DNA from: Utricularia gibba
Taxonomy: Eukaryota > Streptophyta > Magnoliopsida > Lamiales > Lentibulariaceae
Length of the DNA: 64,000 nt
Assembly (NCBI GenBank): GCA_002189035.1
Contig: CM007990.1
Location: 3,162,001-3,226,000, forward strand
Direction of reading: 5' to 3'
Part shown: positions 45,481-57,924 of the stretch, one piece after another
How the letters are laid out: each line of letters begins with the position of its first letter
How positions within the stretch are numbered: the stretch's first letter is position 1
Notes under the pieces: model-generated
What the model was told of the DNA's origin: nothing
The model's database searches: none
What the model saw: the letters and a program-made list of their open reading frames with translations, nothing else
Position numbers and translations under genes: made by a program

Positions 45481-48218
45481 TCAGAATATGAAGAAAACAA
45501 TCAAGCCAGCAACTGAAATAAATAAGCTGAGGAGGTAGGAGGGCAGTACCTTCCTCCCATCAACGCGGGAACCTCTAACTGCAGATTGGGAAACTTGAAG
45601 CATGTCCCACTGCCCCAGCAAGGAGCATCCCAGCTCCATCAATTTCCCTTCAAAACATGACGTAAAACTCATTCATTCAACAAGGCAGGGCTTGGGGTGT
45701 TTTTAATCAAAACGACTTGAATGCATATAACTTTCAGAAAACAAAGCATCACAAAATCTTATACCTTCTTGCTGATGGAAGACAAGAAACGACTAGGTCA
45801 AAACTAGTCTAACCTCTCCTTTTCTTATAAGTCAAACACTGGATAGGAAGAAGAAGAGCCTATCATTAAGCGGCTATACCAAAAGAATCACCAATTATGC
45901 CAATTTTTATCCTCTACAAGCCATAACATCTTCAATGTGGGATATAATCCTTAGCAAGCACTTACTCTTCACCAACCAAACCTCGGTCAGTGAGCGCTTT
46001 CAAGTAGCTAACTGACACATTAGATCTGTTAGAATGAAACCCAATTTAGCTATGCCGCTCCAGGCCCTAAGGCAACACCGTCATGGATGCAACGTCCACC
46101 AAGGGAAAGAGACAGACTAACGTGGTTTTATCCCCCAAGGACTCTAGAATTTCGTTAGTATGTTCGAGAAATAAAGGAAATACCCGGAAGAGGGAACATC
46201 TGAATGAAGAAGTTAAGACTTGTTCCATGATCTGATGTAGCTAGTGATGAATAGTGAATACACCAATCGGCGTATTTCACTGTATCAACAAGTTTTAGCT
46301 TGTTTGATGACCTACCATAGCTAGTGATGAATAGTGAATACACCAAAAGTCCCCAGACAAGTGTATCCACTGATCAACAGGTTAAACTTGTCCCTTGAAT
46401 AACTAGCCATGATTATGAAATAGACCAAAAAGTCTCCAAGTGAGTTTATTCACAGGGCAACTCTTCAAAGGACGGAAATGTTAAGAAATTTATATAATTG
46501 GATCACAGGAAACGAAAGCTAGATGAATTTTGAAGGTTCAGGGATGCCCTATGGTCTCTCTCCTTGTATCTTTAAATGTATTAAGGCCTTGCGTACTCCT
46601 ACAGACATTTTCCTGGCAAGCTCTCAAGCCAGCTTTTCCAATGACGAAAAGAAATCTAGAAAACAGCCACGAAAATGGCAGATATATTCACCAAGCAAAC
46701 CTGTTAACAACCGCATCACCAACACCAACTCCATCTGACAGATAAACTACCAGCAATACCTAGCGGACGTAAAGGATTACATCTAGCACATGCATCCTGA
46801 ATCTCCTACTTCTAGGAATCAATGAAAAATCAAGCTAACATAAAAAGTCACCACCATGTTTCTAAAAATCAAAATGTAAAATGAAAGGGACTGAAAAATA
46901 GCATACCTCTTCTATGCTTAGCAACAACGTTGGCTGCAACAGTAGCAGGTTTCGGGATGTTGCTCGTTTCTTGAGGGAACAACACTCCGTCAATCCCCTG
47001 TACGGAGATTCTGCCGTCGGTGTATATATCTGGGTCGAAAAGATAAGCGGCGGTTTCACCCTGACCGAACTTTACTGATCCATCCGCTTCCTCAGCCACA
47101 ACTTTGTGAGGCAGCCTCAAAGTATCGTATTTCACCTTCCCAAATCTCCTAACGGTGTTGTACATACTCTCCTCGGTTTGGTACTCAGGGATCAGATGAT
47201 AATAGATAATTTGCTCTGGAGCACCAGGCTCGCTCAATTGATCAGTTCCTAGCTTGGCCATGGCTTCATCATTCGGAGCCAACACCGTGAGCACATAACC
47301 TTCGGACACCAGTTTCCCCATTTCAGAAGCTAGCGAGGTGAGATTCACCAGAATGTCCGCGAGTTCGTTGTATCCGCCGTAAAGTAAAAGGGTTTTAATG
47401 AAATCCTTCACTTGACTTTCGCCGTCAAAATGATGGTGTGGCCCTCCGGGACCCGGAGCCGGAGCCGGCGCCAGAGACGGCCCAGGGGCCAGCGCATCGA
47501 ATATGGGAAGTACCGGAGGAGCGCCTGCTGGAATTGCCGGAGGGGGTTTCTTCAAACGATGTGTTCTGGGGTCAATTTCTGGTGCACCCTCCGGCAAAAC
47601 GGCAGCTGTGGTCCTCAAGCTTCGCCGAGAGTTGAAATCTTGCTGAACCGATTTCGGCACTAAAAGCCTCTCGATACCGTGTATGATTCCATCGGGTCGA
47701 ATAATGTCATCCAATTTGACAACCTTGGAAATCCCCACAATTTTCTCCCCATCCTTGTCGAGAAGCTGAACCCGCTCATCGTTACCATCAAGGCAAAGAG
47801 TAGTATGGTAGGTGGGTCTCCCGTCTGCGGTCGCTGGCCATTTTCCGGCCTCAATGCGGGTGGGAATCATGTGTGAGAGCAGCAAATTCTGAAGGGGTTT
47901 CACATTTCCGGGCTCAAGCAGAAACCGTTTAAATTCCGGGTCCAAATCCCTCTCCAGAGCCTCGTTCCTGGGAGCAAAAATCGTGATATTACGCATCGAA
48001 ACAGCCTCCTCGAGAGTGGGCAGCAAAAGGGCCTTCTCCACCAACTCGGACAACTCAGTGTAGTGGGAGTCCAACAGCGCCACGAGGACGGAATTGGAGT
48101 TTATCTGAGGAGCGGAACCCGGAAGAGAGAGTGTCACTTTCACCGACATTGCTGAAAGAAGAACCGGGAAGAAGACGAAGAGGCGAAGGTTAGATCCCCA
48201 GAAGATCTGGGAATCCAT
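45481..48218 (-). CDS. Fasciclin-like arabinogalactan protein, two FAS1 domains
   Basis: A secreted wall/plasma-membrane glycoprotein of the FLA15-18 group, closest in style to Arabidopsis FLA17, by recollection of that family. CDS exons are 46907-48218 and 45481-45647, with one GT-AG intron of 1259 bp, giving 492 aa. The start at 48218 (MDSQIFWGSN) is preferred to an upstream in-frame Met at 48389 because a signal peptide (about 1-30) follows it directly. FAS1 domain 1 is at about 38-192 (ITIFAPRNEALERDLDPEFK; GIIHGIERLLVP). An AGP-type Pro/Ala linker lies at 223-260 (APGPSLAPAPAPGPG). FAS1 domain 2 is at about 267-418 (LTVLAPNDEAM; RISVQGIDGVLFP). The last exon adds GKLMELGCSLL and a hydrophobic tail, LLSLFISVAGLIVFFIF, that could anchor it in the membrane. 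No defect is visible. Confidence 0.95.
46239..46346. repeat. 28-bp direct repeat in the FLA intron
   Basis: AGCTAGTGATGAATAGTGAA followed by TACACCAA occurs at 46239-46266 and again at 46319-46346, 80 bp apart. Confidence 0.85.
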
Positions 48219-48391
48219 TCCTGGGCTTGTGCTGGATGAGGGGTTTGGAGAAAGAATCCTTGCTCTCTTATCTTGGGGAAGGAACGGTGATCGGGGGGTT
48301 CCAGATCGAGGAGAGTTGGCTTCGCAGTCGCACACAGAAAAAATGATTTCTTTTGATCGATGGTTGCGTTGCGTTGCGTTCCGTCGCAATA

Positions 48392-48406
48392 TTTATTATA
48401 TTTAAA
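48392..48406 (-). promoter_or_regulatory. Possible TATA box of the FLA gene
   Basis: TTTAAATATAATAAA on the minus strand, about 175-190 bp upstream of the ATG at 48218. This is compatible with a 5' UTR of about 150 bp that overlaps the upstream in-frame Met. Confidence 0.5.
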
Positions 48407-48509
48407 AGGGCAACAGCCAGCAGCCTTTGGGGAGTTTTTACGGTTTGTACCAAATAAAATAAAAAGAAGGCGTGGTTTTTTATTACGCTTCCAATTGTCG
48501 AGCCACATA

Positions 48510-51301
48510 CATATATGATCGTCGGGTGATTACTTTAATTTTCTCTCAGGATTTTTACTTTGTTCATTCATTAAAAATAAAATTTTTTATCTAACAAAAT
48601 ATTTTTTTTCAATGGCAAAATTGAGAGCTTCATAAAATAGTTAGAAGCCATACATACTTTATTATATTACAAAAGTAAAGTAGTCAAGCAAGTTGACAAG
48701 GACAGAGTTTGGTCAAATAAAGGCTTAATCAATCATTTATATTGATTTTTCTTCATTAATTTTGTATGGAGTAAATTAATTGCAATTAAAGTTTCTGGGA
48801 CTCTTGTGTTCATTTTGGTGCGGCATCCACAACACACATCCTATTCCGATTTAGAAGACCCAATCCAATCCCAAGTCCGGATTGAAAAACACAAAGTCTT
48901 AGTCGAATATTGCAGGAAGGGTGGGAGTGGGTGTGCTTAGAGTTTAAACACGTCTTGCCTCCCCTCGCCTTTCCGGAAAAGACGGTTATGGATTGATAAG
49001 CCCTTCCCTTCCCTTCCCTTCCCTTCATGGATGCTGCTGCTGCTTTTGCGCTCTAGCAGCAGCACTTTGATACAATAGTAGTCGATTTGTATCCAAGTGA
49101 AAAGAGTTGGTGCCAAATTTAGCACATTATGAAATCCTGGTCTGGCGCTCACACGTGGGGTATTAGTGGAAAGCAATGGACATTCACCACTGTCTCTTAT
49201 ATACAAAAACAATTATTTTTTCTAAAACTAAAATTTCTTATAACATGGCCTACTCCCGTCATACACAAAAAACTCACAGCTAATTTCTTATAAAATTCAC
49301 CAGATTTGAGAAAAAGGTTTTGATCTTCTTTCAAATCTGTTGTTCAGCTGATATGGGATTTAACTAGCAAACGTTTTTGTAGTATCTGAGACTTCCATAT
49401 CATCCCAACACAAGTTTATCAGATTTATTTACTGGATTTTGTCATCGAAACAAAACATTTATTTTCTCCTTCATGTGTGATGTATTTAGAGTGTGTTTTA
49501 GAAAAATATTCACTGTACGTTTCTCTTTCACACACCACCACTAATTTTTTTTTATATATAAGATGGGTATTTTTTTCACATATTAAATTTACAATGGGTA
49601 TTTTTAAAAAAAACCATGTATTTTAGATATGAGTTATGATATTATTCGTACCATTTTATGCAACCAAAGTTCTTATATTATTAGCAACAATACAATGTTC
49701 TACATTGGGGTTATTGTGGAGGGAAATAAATAAATATGATTGATTATATCATTGATAAATTACTTTATTAATTCGATATCACTAAAAATCTTGGTTGTGT
49801 GATATGTAAATAGCGTATTATGAAGCATACGAAAAGATGCCACAAATTGATACTAAATACAAAATTGTACGCAGGATCAGGAGTTGGCTTAGCTATTACT
49901 GCTAATCATCAGGTCAATTCAGGCTCGCTACCTTTAAAAGGGAAGGGTCCAATTTTTCTACACTCCTATGTTTCCTGTGTCGGCTCTTCAGATTTATTAC
50001 ATTTAGTCGTCATGTGGATAATTAATTACATCAGATGTCGACGAAAAATTATGTGACTTGTACCGTAGTCTAACACACTTGTCATGAATTTTGGGAAACA
50101 CAATTTCCAAAAACCAGTTCTTGTTAATATAAAAAAATGTTCATGTTATTAATAAAATCATTTGTGCAGGAATCATTCATTAATTGCTGCATCAGGTCCT
50201 TTTTCACAATCCTATCTCTTCGTTAGAAATGCAAGCATTTGCGCGTTACGTAATAAACTTTCCCATCTTGTGAGGTGAGGATGGTACGGAGGTTGGGATT
50301 CTTGTCATAGATTACTTTTATTTTATATATTAAGATCAAATTTTTATATATAAGATAATTATTTTTATTACACATTTAAAATACAATTTTATGATACAAA
50401 ATTGTATATAAAATCGAAGGAGACAATGGGTGGGCCCTGGGGATAGGCTTGGAGGTTGTCAATACAAGCTCGCCACACTACATTTATTGCCTATGTATCA
50501 CCGCATCCCCCACACAATTTTCCTTCTTAATGGTGCCACAGACGATCCGGGGTAAAATGGGTATTTAACAAAATACAGCTTTCAGGTAGGCCCCGCAAGT
50601 TTTGTAGAAGAAGGGACGACGCAGTGAATGCGCTGCGCTGCGCGTGAGGACAGGAGATTTTAATTGGTGCGTCCTGAAATCAGGTCAGCTCTCACCTATT
50701 CCGGAAGCGCCATTTAGTACGCATGGCCCGGGTCTTCCAGGATTTCCCGACGAGCCTCAAAATGATTCATTCATCGCCATGCCCATGCCACACCCGCTAT
50801 TGCAAAAAAATATATAAATTTATTCCTTAAAAAATATTAGAAAAATCATTTTAATCTTAAAGTAATAAATCCAATTTTATTTGTAGTGAAAATATTTCAC
50901 GGTGGTAGTTTTGTTTAGTACCCCAATGAATACTTAATATATGATCAACTATCAGTTTTAATCAAAAACTTTACAAATGAACTATATTTACTATCTTTCA
51001 AACAATAAGATATGAATTTCGAATATTTATGTAGTTTTTATCTATTATCTTGTAATATCAAGTTTAGATACACACATTTCTTAAAATAGGTTTATGATAT
51101 AAACGTTTCATTTCTTTATTTAATTCAATACAAATGTTTCAAAATATATTATTTTGTATATTATATTATTTTTCAAACACCAATATTTTTTAAAAAACAT
51201 TGATTATGTACATACATTGTTTAAAAAAGTTAAAAAACAATACAAACATTTTTTATGCATACTTTTTCATAGATAGATTTATTGTAAACTATGATTTTGG
51301 A
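48510..51301. other. Intergenic, nothing recognised
   Basis: No gene or repeat ends were recognised. A GC-richer, apparently low-copy patch lies at 50530-50790 but has no open frame of note. The 78-codon plus frame 49820-50056 has no family signature. Confidence 0.4.
49001..49026. repeat. (CCCTT)n microsatellite
   Basis: Five tandem CCCTT units. Confidence 0.9.
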
Positions 51302-51795
51302 TATGTTGGACTGGGCCGATTTTCAGGTGGAATCAGAGATATCGTTTCTTTCCATCGTCTGTTCGGATTGACCGGATGAAGTGAAAATGGGCGGGGATTT
51401 TTTTACGTGGAAAGCACCGTGAGGCGGAAAAACCACGGAGCTATCGGAGATCGTCGGAGAAAGTTTTTTCTCGACCGAGATATTTGAGAAAGGTACAAGT
51501 TGGGAGGCTTAAGGTCAAACCCTTTCTCCGTAATGATTTCTTCTATTTATAGAAGAGCTCAATCTGACCTGACGTCTGTAGATATCAGTTTCTTTCTGCA
51601 CCTACTATGCGATCTTGCTTTTCAGATATCGACCGCCTGTTATGCCGTAATTTGACCACTTTTCAGACTGTGTCATACGGCCATAGCTGTCAGATTTCTG
51701 ATAGATATCGGTCTGTTGACTGGCATTATCCCCTCAAAGTCTCTTTGGCAGCTTTTTTAGAAGCCGATTGCCCCCGACTGATTTATCTCCCATCA
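51302..51795 (-). repeat. Tat element 3' LTR, outer end truncated
   Basis: Highly similar to 62510-63010. On the minus strand it begins TGATGGGAGATAAATC after the polypurine tract. The outermost 20 or so bases found in the 5' LTR (through TGTTAAGAGCG on plus) are not recognisable here, which explains the absent TSD. The minus-strand TATA box CTATAAATAG is at about 51544-51553. Confidence 0.88.
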
Positions 51796-52016
51796 TTCAG
51801 CCCCTCTGATTTGCCGATATTGGCCCCTTCGAGGTAATTCGGGGAATCGGAATTACTACACTACCGATTTCTGAAGTGCCGCTTTCCACGGATGAGCCAC
51901 AAACCGCTTTGGACCGATACCTCTTCCACGCATCGGCTCATAAACACGCCACGTTTTTTCTCACCCGTTCTGGGCATCTCAAATGTCGCGATGCTTTGTC
52001 TCCCGAATCCTTCCCA

Positions 52017-52260
52017 TATAAATAAGCGCTCTGTGCATCAGTTCTTTCCTTTGCTCTTTCTGTTACCTGTAAGATTTATGCGTTCTTTGTGCTCCGTCGC
52101 ACTTGTCCGCCGCTCGACCGTCGTGATACCCGTCGGAAACCGCCAGTTCCTCAAGTACCAGTCAGTTTTTTGTCTTTTCAGTTCGGTCTTTTGGGATTTT
52201 TGACGGGCCCCCTTTATCTTTCTGAGTCCTTCACCCTTTATGACTTCCGCCTCGCTCTAG
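52017..52260 (+). promoter_or_regulatory. Promoter-like TATA box and leader of the antisense ORF
   Basis: TATAAATA at 52017-52024 faces the antisense ORF, and a pyrimidine-rich leader follows (TTCTTTCCTTTGCTCTTTCT). A donor-like GTAAGATTTATG (52069) and an acceptor-like TTGTCTTTTCAG (ending 52181) could bound a short leader intron. The leader is then cut by the solo LTR at 52264. Confidence 0.45.
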
Positions 52261-52263
52261 GGT

Positions 52264-53591
52264 TGTTAGTGTTGAGATTCTTCAAGCACTCATGATCAAG
52301 TTAAAAACTCCCTAGCTAGAGTATTTGTGAAATGAGGATATCACAAATACGGATAAGCTGGCACACATTGAGTTCCCTAAATTGTTTAGGCAATGGTTCT
52401 CACAATTGATGTAATGAGATTACTAGAACCTATGTATGAGTGTCGATTAGAGAATCGATTCACTGGATGACTCATATTCGAGATGCTACTATGGGAAGCT
52501 AACCAAGTGTTAGTAGCAAGATCTCGAATATGACAGCCGTGCAATTAAGCTTAGACTTGAGGTCAACAAAGTTATCTTGATCTTAAGCTCACATTTTCAC
52601 TCATTACTAATGAGAGCCTAACCATGGCTTGCCTAGTATGGATGAGTAGGTATGTGACTCCTTAAGGTTGGAGATAGTTGATTGATCAATAAAGGATTCA
52701 TCATTCATGTTAGCGATGAGATCATATCTCAAGTAATTGCATTAAAGCCTAACAGTAAGTCCTGGGCCTAGGGTAATGGCACTCGAATTGTTTGAGTAGG
52801 TCATTGAGTGTTAGTGCTTGAATGCAATTATAACTTCGATACATCAGAAAGATACACACCCATGTTCTAGTATCGAATGAGATATAAGTATGATGAAAGC
52901 TGTTCATTGCATGGAAAGGCTCAATCAGTTCACCTGATTATTCTTACATCTTGGGGATCATGATATGTTGCTAGACATCACTCATGATCGATAATGATGG
53001 ATTTGATTAATTAAGAGTTAATTAATAAATCCATTATTACGGCCTTGATTGAAGAAGCCTATAGGGTCACACACAATAGTGGAGTCACTCAACGATATAA
53101 AATAGAATGACACTCAGAATTAAATTAAATTGAGAGTTATTTTGAAATTAATATTGATTAAACTCAAAATAAAAGATCATATATAGATAAGATTTGGAAC
53201 ATATACATATCTCCACAAGATAAGATCTTTACGGAGATATGATTTGATATGTTACCATATATCTATCAAAAGATTTAGATCTTGAGAGCTGCTCCAAGAG
53301 TCTTCGTGCTCTCAGAGACTAATCCACAAGGGGGCGTTTTTCTCTACTAGCACCTGAGGAATTCGACCAGCATTCAAGAGCCTTGAGAAGGTCATCGATG
53401 GAGTGCTCCACGTGTGGATACCATAGAGGCCGTCTCCTATTGGCGGTTGATGAACAACGGAGTCATCTGAAAGGTATTTCAGCATCCCTTAGTCTGATGC
53501 ATACCGTATTCCAAGATCTGCATTGGGGGTTTCTCAAAATTTTAAAATTCCGCTGCTTTTGAGACATACGATGTCTACGAGAAACCCAACA
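52264..53591 (+). repeat. Solo LTR (family D, Copia-like) in the Tat element
   Basis: A 1328-bp insert begins TGTTAGTGTTGAGATTC and ends CGAGAAACCCAACA. It is flanked by a perfect AGGGT duplication (52259-52263 and 53592-53596). Phrases such as GGTCACACACAATAG and AAAATTCCGCTGCTTTTGAG resemble long LTRs of plant Copia elements, from memory. It carries no coding region. It separates the promoter-like leader of the antisense ORF from its first codons. Confidence 0.85.
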
Positions 53592-53622
53592 AGGGTTTGG
53601 GGCCTCTTTCGATTTTTCGAAA

Positions 53623-55357
53623 ATGGGTAGGAGATCTAGTGAATTGAACATCCCTTCCCTTCGCATTCGGTACTCGATCCCTGATGAGTACCAACTTTCT
53701 CATGCTCGGGACACCGAAATCCCTTGGGGGTAGGTGAGAACCCCCTGCATTCATTCAGTCTCCCAATTCCGCTTGCCTATTTTGAAAGCGATTTACACTT
53801 TAATAATCCACTTTCTCTACACTTTTGCGATTCCGCTTTACTATCTCGCCTCGAATTCCATATTCTACTTTACTACCTTTCTCTTCTACTCGGCCGGTAT
53901 GGATCCAGCTATGACTCTTGTAAATTTTCTTCATCTCTTCAAGATAGCTATTCGTAAGCGAAGTCCCCAATGGATGGCGATCTCATTTTCACTTCCGCCA
54001 ATTCGAAGATAACCCCAATTTTATTTTTAAAGCCCCCAATACCCACCACGATTGGTGGTCTTCTTTTGTTTGGGTAGCACCACCTTCGGGTTTTCGGTGG
54101 AACTTCCCAGTTGATCCCCCAACTCCTTTCAGAGTAAAACTCTTCGGCGCGTATCGTTCTTCTCCTGAATCTTGGGAAGTTCTTTACGAGAGGCTTAGCC
54201 GAGGCTGAATCCGATACGAGTCTCATGCCTTGATGTTCTCGGGTGAATCGCTAAAGAGATCGGGTATTATCGGTCGTTCTCGAGATCCTTACCGGCCCGA
54301 TATTGTTCCTTTCGACGGTGCCGATTTGCAAAATCCTCCTCCTAGCCCTTCTCCAATCCTTCCTCTCATTTCGACTTCGTCCCCGATTCCTCCAACCGCT
54401 CAAACCGGGGCCCCAAGAAAAAGAAGAGGGTTAAGGCACTAGCGCATAAACCCTCTAAAAGGCAAAGAGGGATTCTGCCCCCGTAGAAGTAAGGGATGAT
54501 CTGGTGCTTCCTCCACCTTCAGTTCCAGCCAAACTAAGAAAAATCCTGAAGGAAACCATGCCGAGTACCTTGGATTTTCGGCCGGATATTGTACTTGAAG
54601 GGATTTGGCACGTACTCGTCCCGTTTCCCCTCTAAACTCTATGCAGTCGGCCCTTGACTTGGCAATTTTCCTTCAGGCTTTAACTTTTGGGTGGGGGATG
54701 GCTAGAGAGATTGATTCGCAATCGGAGACAGTTTCTTGGCTTCAAGCCTAGGTGAAGTTGTTGGAGGAGGAGGGGAGTTCGCTTAAAACGGTTCTAGGGA
54801 AACGCACCCACCAGGAGGAAGAATTGCGGAATGTGGTCGAAGAAATGGGAAAGGTAGTTGATGATGCTAAGTCGAAGAGGGAAGGCTTCAAAGTCCGGTT
54901 TGAGGAGGCAGAAGCGGAGATAGAGCGTGCCAGGGGTCGCATTTCGGCACTAGAGGCCGAGTTGCTTGATCAACAAGCGTCTCGGCAGGGTCTTCTGGAA
55001 AAGTTTGTTAACTCAGCCTGTTTTGCCGAACTCTCCGATATCTATGCAAGGGATCTAATCGGCCTACTTCTATACCATCAGAGGCGATAGTTCAGCCAGG
55101 AGTTCGGGCTTTCAATCATGGATCCGCGCTTCAACAGGATAAATCCCTTGACGAAGGATGAGAATATGCTGGACGTTATTGTGGATACTTTCCAAGCCCC
55201 GGAGTTCAGGTTCGAAGCGGATCGGGAGTGCCTTATTGCACTTGTTCGGGCTAGGATTGGGCGAGAGAACGAAGCTAAGCTGAGGGCAAGGATGGAAAGA
55301 CATATTGGCTCCTCTTCCGATCCTCCCGCTAATCTCCCATCTCCTCCTGCACTCTAG
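53623..55357 (+). pseudogene. Antisense extra ORF of the Tat element (putative gypsy-type transposon domain plus coiled coil)
   Basis: It lies on the strand opposite gag-pol, between integrase and 3' LTR. It starts MGRRSSELNIPSLRIRYSIP at 53623. A stop comes at about 53729. It then reads, in shifted frames, QFRLPILKAIYTLIIHF and AGMDPAMTLVNFLHLFKIAI, a helical block resembling the Transposase_28 or putative gypsy-type transposon family. A Pro/Ser-rich linker (PSPSPILPLISTSSPIPP, about 54340) and a long coiled coil (EEELRNVVEEMGKVVDDAKS with EEAEAEIERARGRISALEAE, 54752-55090) follow. After another stop it continues MDPRFNRINPLTKDENMLDV to the end at 55357. At least four breaks are present. The family's role is unknown. 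Confidence 0.68.
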
Positions 55358-56006
55358 TTATTTTCCTTGACTTGGTGTTTTTTCCCCCTGCTGTGGGGCT
55401 TTTTGGACATTTTGGCATCCCGGTTCAGGATTTCCTTCTAGTTTGTTCAGTGTTTGCGTATCACCTACGCCTTTATTGATCTCCCCGTTTGGTATGTTGC
55501 GTGATTTACTAGTCTCCTAGCGGGATTTTTCTGCATACGTATCTGCTAAGGGTATGACTCGGATCCCCTCACGAACTGAATCATCTCTCCAACTCGGGTG
55601 GATCTTCCGTGTCTTTCAGGGTATAGCCAAATTTATTCTGAGTGTGTTTGCCGCTTCAGGGTCTAGCGGCGAGGACCTCATTTTGGGGGTTTTCCGGAGC
55701 TTACGTAGATGGTTTAGGAAAGCGATGCTCGAATCGTACCGGGGCTTAACTTAGTTACTAGAGCCTAGGTTTAGAGGATGCCACATTTCGGGGGAAGCCC
55801 CGAGTTGGTTTGTCGTGCTCACAACGATTTAGCTTTAGAAGGTTCGCCTAGCCTTTTGTGGCCCGAGAGGTAGGTGTCTTTTTGCCTACCCTTCGGTTGG
55901 GCTTTTTGGTTTTGATTTGCCTTAGTATTTCCTTATGCGAGCTGAACCGTTGCTAGGGAAGTAGACCAAAACCCCTCATGGGTTGAGTGACTTCCCCTAG
56001 GTTAAG
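55358..56006. other. Tat element spacer between antisense ORF and family-B LTR
   Basis: Internal element sequence with no recognised domain. It includes the 3' region of the antisense ORF, and the 66-codon plus frame at 55554 has no signature. Confidence 0.5.
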
Positions 56007-57302
56007 TGCCATTTTCTAGTTAATTATTAGGTATTATCATGTGTTAATTATGTATGAAGTCGCCCAAATTAGGAATCTTATTATTAAGTATTTTATTTTT
56101 ACTAGAAAATTCCTATTTTCCCATTTGGTGTATATTTTATGCCTTTTTTCTCACACTTTGACCGAGACATGTCAGGAGACTGTCATGGAGTGTTGCAGGA
56201 GTATTGCAGGTGGTCAGAGTATGGCTTTTCGTGCCTTGTATGCGAGTTGGAATGATTGTGGGCGAAAGACTGACACTGGTCAAGGCTCCTAACTTACGGC
56301 ATGTTAGAGTCTGCAGCAATGATTGAGCGCAAACTTGCACGCAAAGAAAAGGTGCTGGCGCACGCAAGACAGAAGGAATGATGGGAAAGGGACCCAAAGT
56401 AGTTAATGCATGTGGGAAGTAATATAAAAGCCACTTGGAGCACTTAGTTTCGAACTTTTGAACATTTTCTCTCGTACTTAGAACTTTTAGGTTCTTCCTC
56501 CTTGAAGAGGAGGAAGCTTTTATTTTCCATTTCTATTTTCATGGCCCTTTCGGGCTAAAACCCTTGAGTTTCTGGAAAGTAGATGAAGTTTCCTTCTAAG
56601 TCCTGAGCAATACACTCGGTTCTTCACTGAATTGATTTCGGATTCTGCATACTTCCACGCATCTTGTTGCAGTCTTTCTGTAACGACTTATTGTTAAGTT
56701 CCATGAGTAGCAGGCCACTCCTCGCGGATTTTGGTGAAGATCAAGATGAAGAGCACCAACTCTAACCCTGCCGGTTCGAGAGAAGTAGCAGATTGTTTAT
56801 GGACTAGGTACCGCGACAGTGGACAGGTTGTGACCTCGGACCTGCCACTGGCCATTGGTAACAGCTAGGCACACGCACGCAATTCGGTTTTGAAGACAAT
56901 CGAAGGCAATTCTCTTGTCTTCCTAATCGTCCAAGGGGAATCACATGAGGCTATTCCTGTGCCTCCTTGTCAATAAGACTGTAAGAGAGAGTAGGCTATT
57001 CCATGCTTCTATAACCAGCTATTCAGAAGAAATCAGTGAAAACCGAGGCAAGGATGGATAAAGGAAGGAGATGGAATCTTATTCTGAGGAACTGCGTACC
57101 GTAGTCAAGGCCCATCACTTAGGTTGTAACTTTTCTTTCTGCATTCTACAAACCCCCTTTTACAAAACCGTGACATTTTGTAGAAGTTCTATACAAAACA
57201 CTTTCCACGAAAAAAAACTCCCTAAGATTGATACTCGTACTACGATTTCCAGTGTTTTACGTTTTAATTATTTAAAATTTTTTGATGAAACAACACGCAA
57301 CA
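56007..57302 (+). repeat. Solo LTR, family B copy 3, in the Tat element
   Basis: A 1296-bp unit begins TGCCATTTTCTAGTTAATTA and ends CAACACGCAACA. Its TATA box TATAAAA is at 56423-56429. It is strongly similar to copies 1 and 2 and is the most complete of the three. No TSD is visible at these boundaries, so flanking loss or a different end is possible. Confidence 0.82.
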
Positions 57303-57717
57303 CCCCATCCAAATGGGCCCTCTTCTGGCCAAAATCCCATTGCTTTGAACATAGGTGGATCTGCTTTTTCAGGGCTTTCGCATACGTTGGCCGGAACCGG
57401 AGCCCGAATTACGCTGGGGCTTATTCCTATCATTGGGGCCTAGACTTTGGAGATCACATATTTCAGGGAGAGCCTCGAGCGGATTTGCTGTCCCAAGTAG
57501 GGGGTGTAAACTTAATAGATTTGTCTGGGCTTATGTAACTTGGCCAGGGCTTACGATTTAGATTTCGAGGGTCTGCCTGGGCTTAGGTGACTTGGCCAGG
57601 GCTTATGGTCTTGTTTACTCATCTCCACTTCGGAGGAATTTATAGCCGCTCGGGTGTTTTGATGAAGAAAATACCGAATCCTGCGTAAACCTGTGATAAA
57701 GACTGATATTGAGTCAG

Positions 57718-57924
57718 TTAGGCGTTGAATTTCCTTAGGTGTGATGCATTCCAAGACCTTGGGAATTCCACGCCATCTAACATTTCTTGATGGTAAGCTC
57801 CTTTTCCGATCACCTTGGAAATCCAATAAGAGCCTTCCCAATTACGGTCTAATTTCCCAACACGTCTCTGTGGTTGGATGCTTCGGAACACCAAATCTCC
57901 CTCGGAGAATTCCCTTAGGGATAT
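57718..57924 (-). pseudogene. Tat integrase C-terminal tail
   Basis: The minus strand reads ISLREFSEGDLVFRSIQPQR, RVGKLDRNWEGSYWISKVIG and FPRSWNASHLRKFNA, ending at 57718. It has the GDLV-x-R ... GKL-x-x-NWEG-x-Y pattern of the Gypsy integrase tail. It is cut off upstream by the family-A insertion. The residues linking it to the core at 58450-58984 are missing. Confidence 0.88.

Noticed and set aside
46239-46346. 28-bp direct repeats as a CRISPR-like array
   Set aside because: Only two units, in an intron of a plant nuclear gene.
47412-47876. Plus-strand frames across FLA exon 1
   Set aside because: They are shadows of the minus-strand FAS1 coding sequence, with no splice or family support.
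48219-48389. Upstream in-frame Met at 48389 as the FLA start
   Set aside because: The extra N-terminus is hydrophilic and would bury the signal peptide. MDSQ at 48218 matches the family start.
50530-50790. GC-rich patch as a host gene exon
   Set aside because: No open frame, splice signals or family match. Possibly a low-copy regulatory region.
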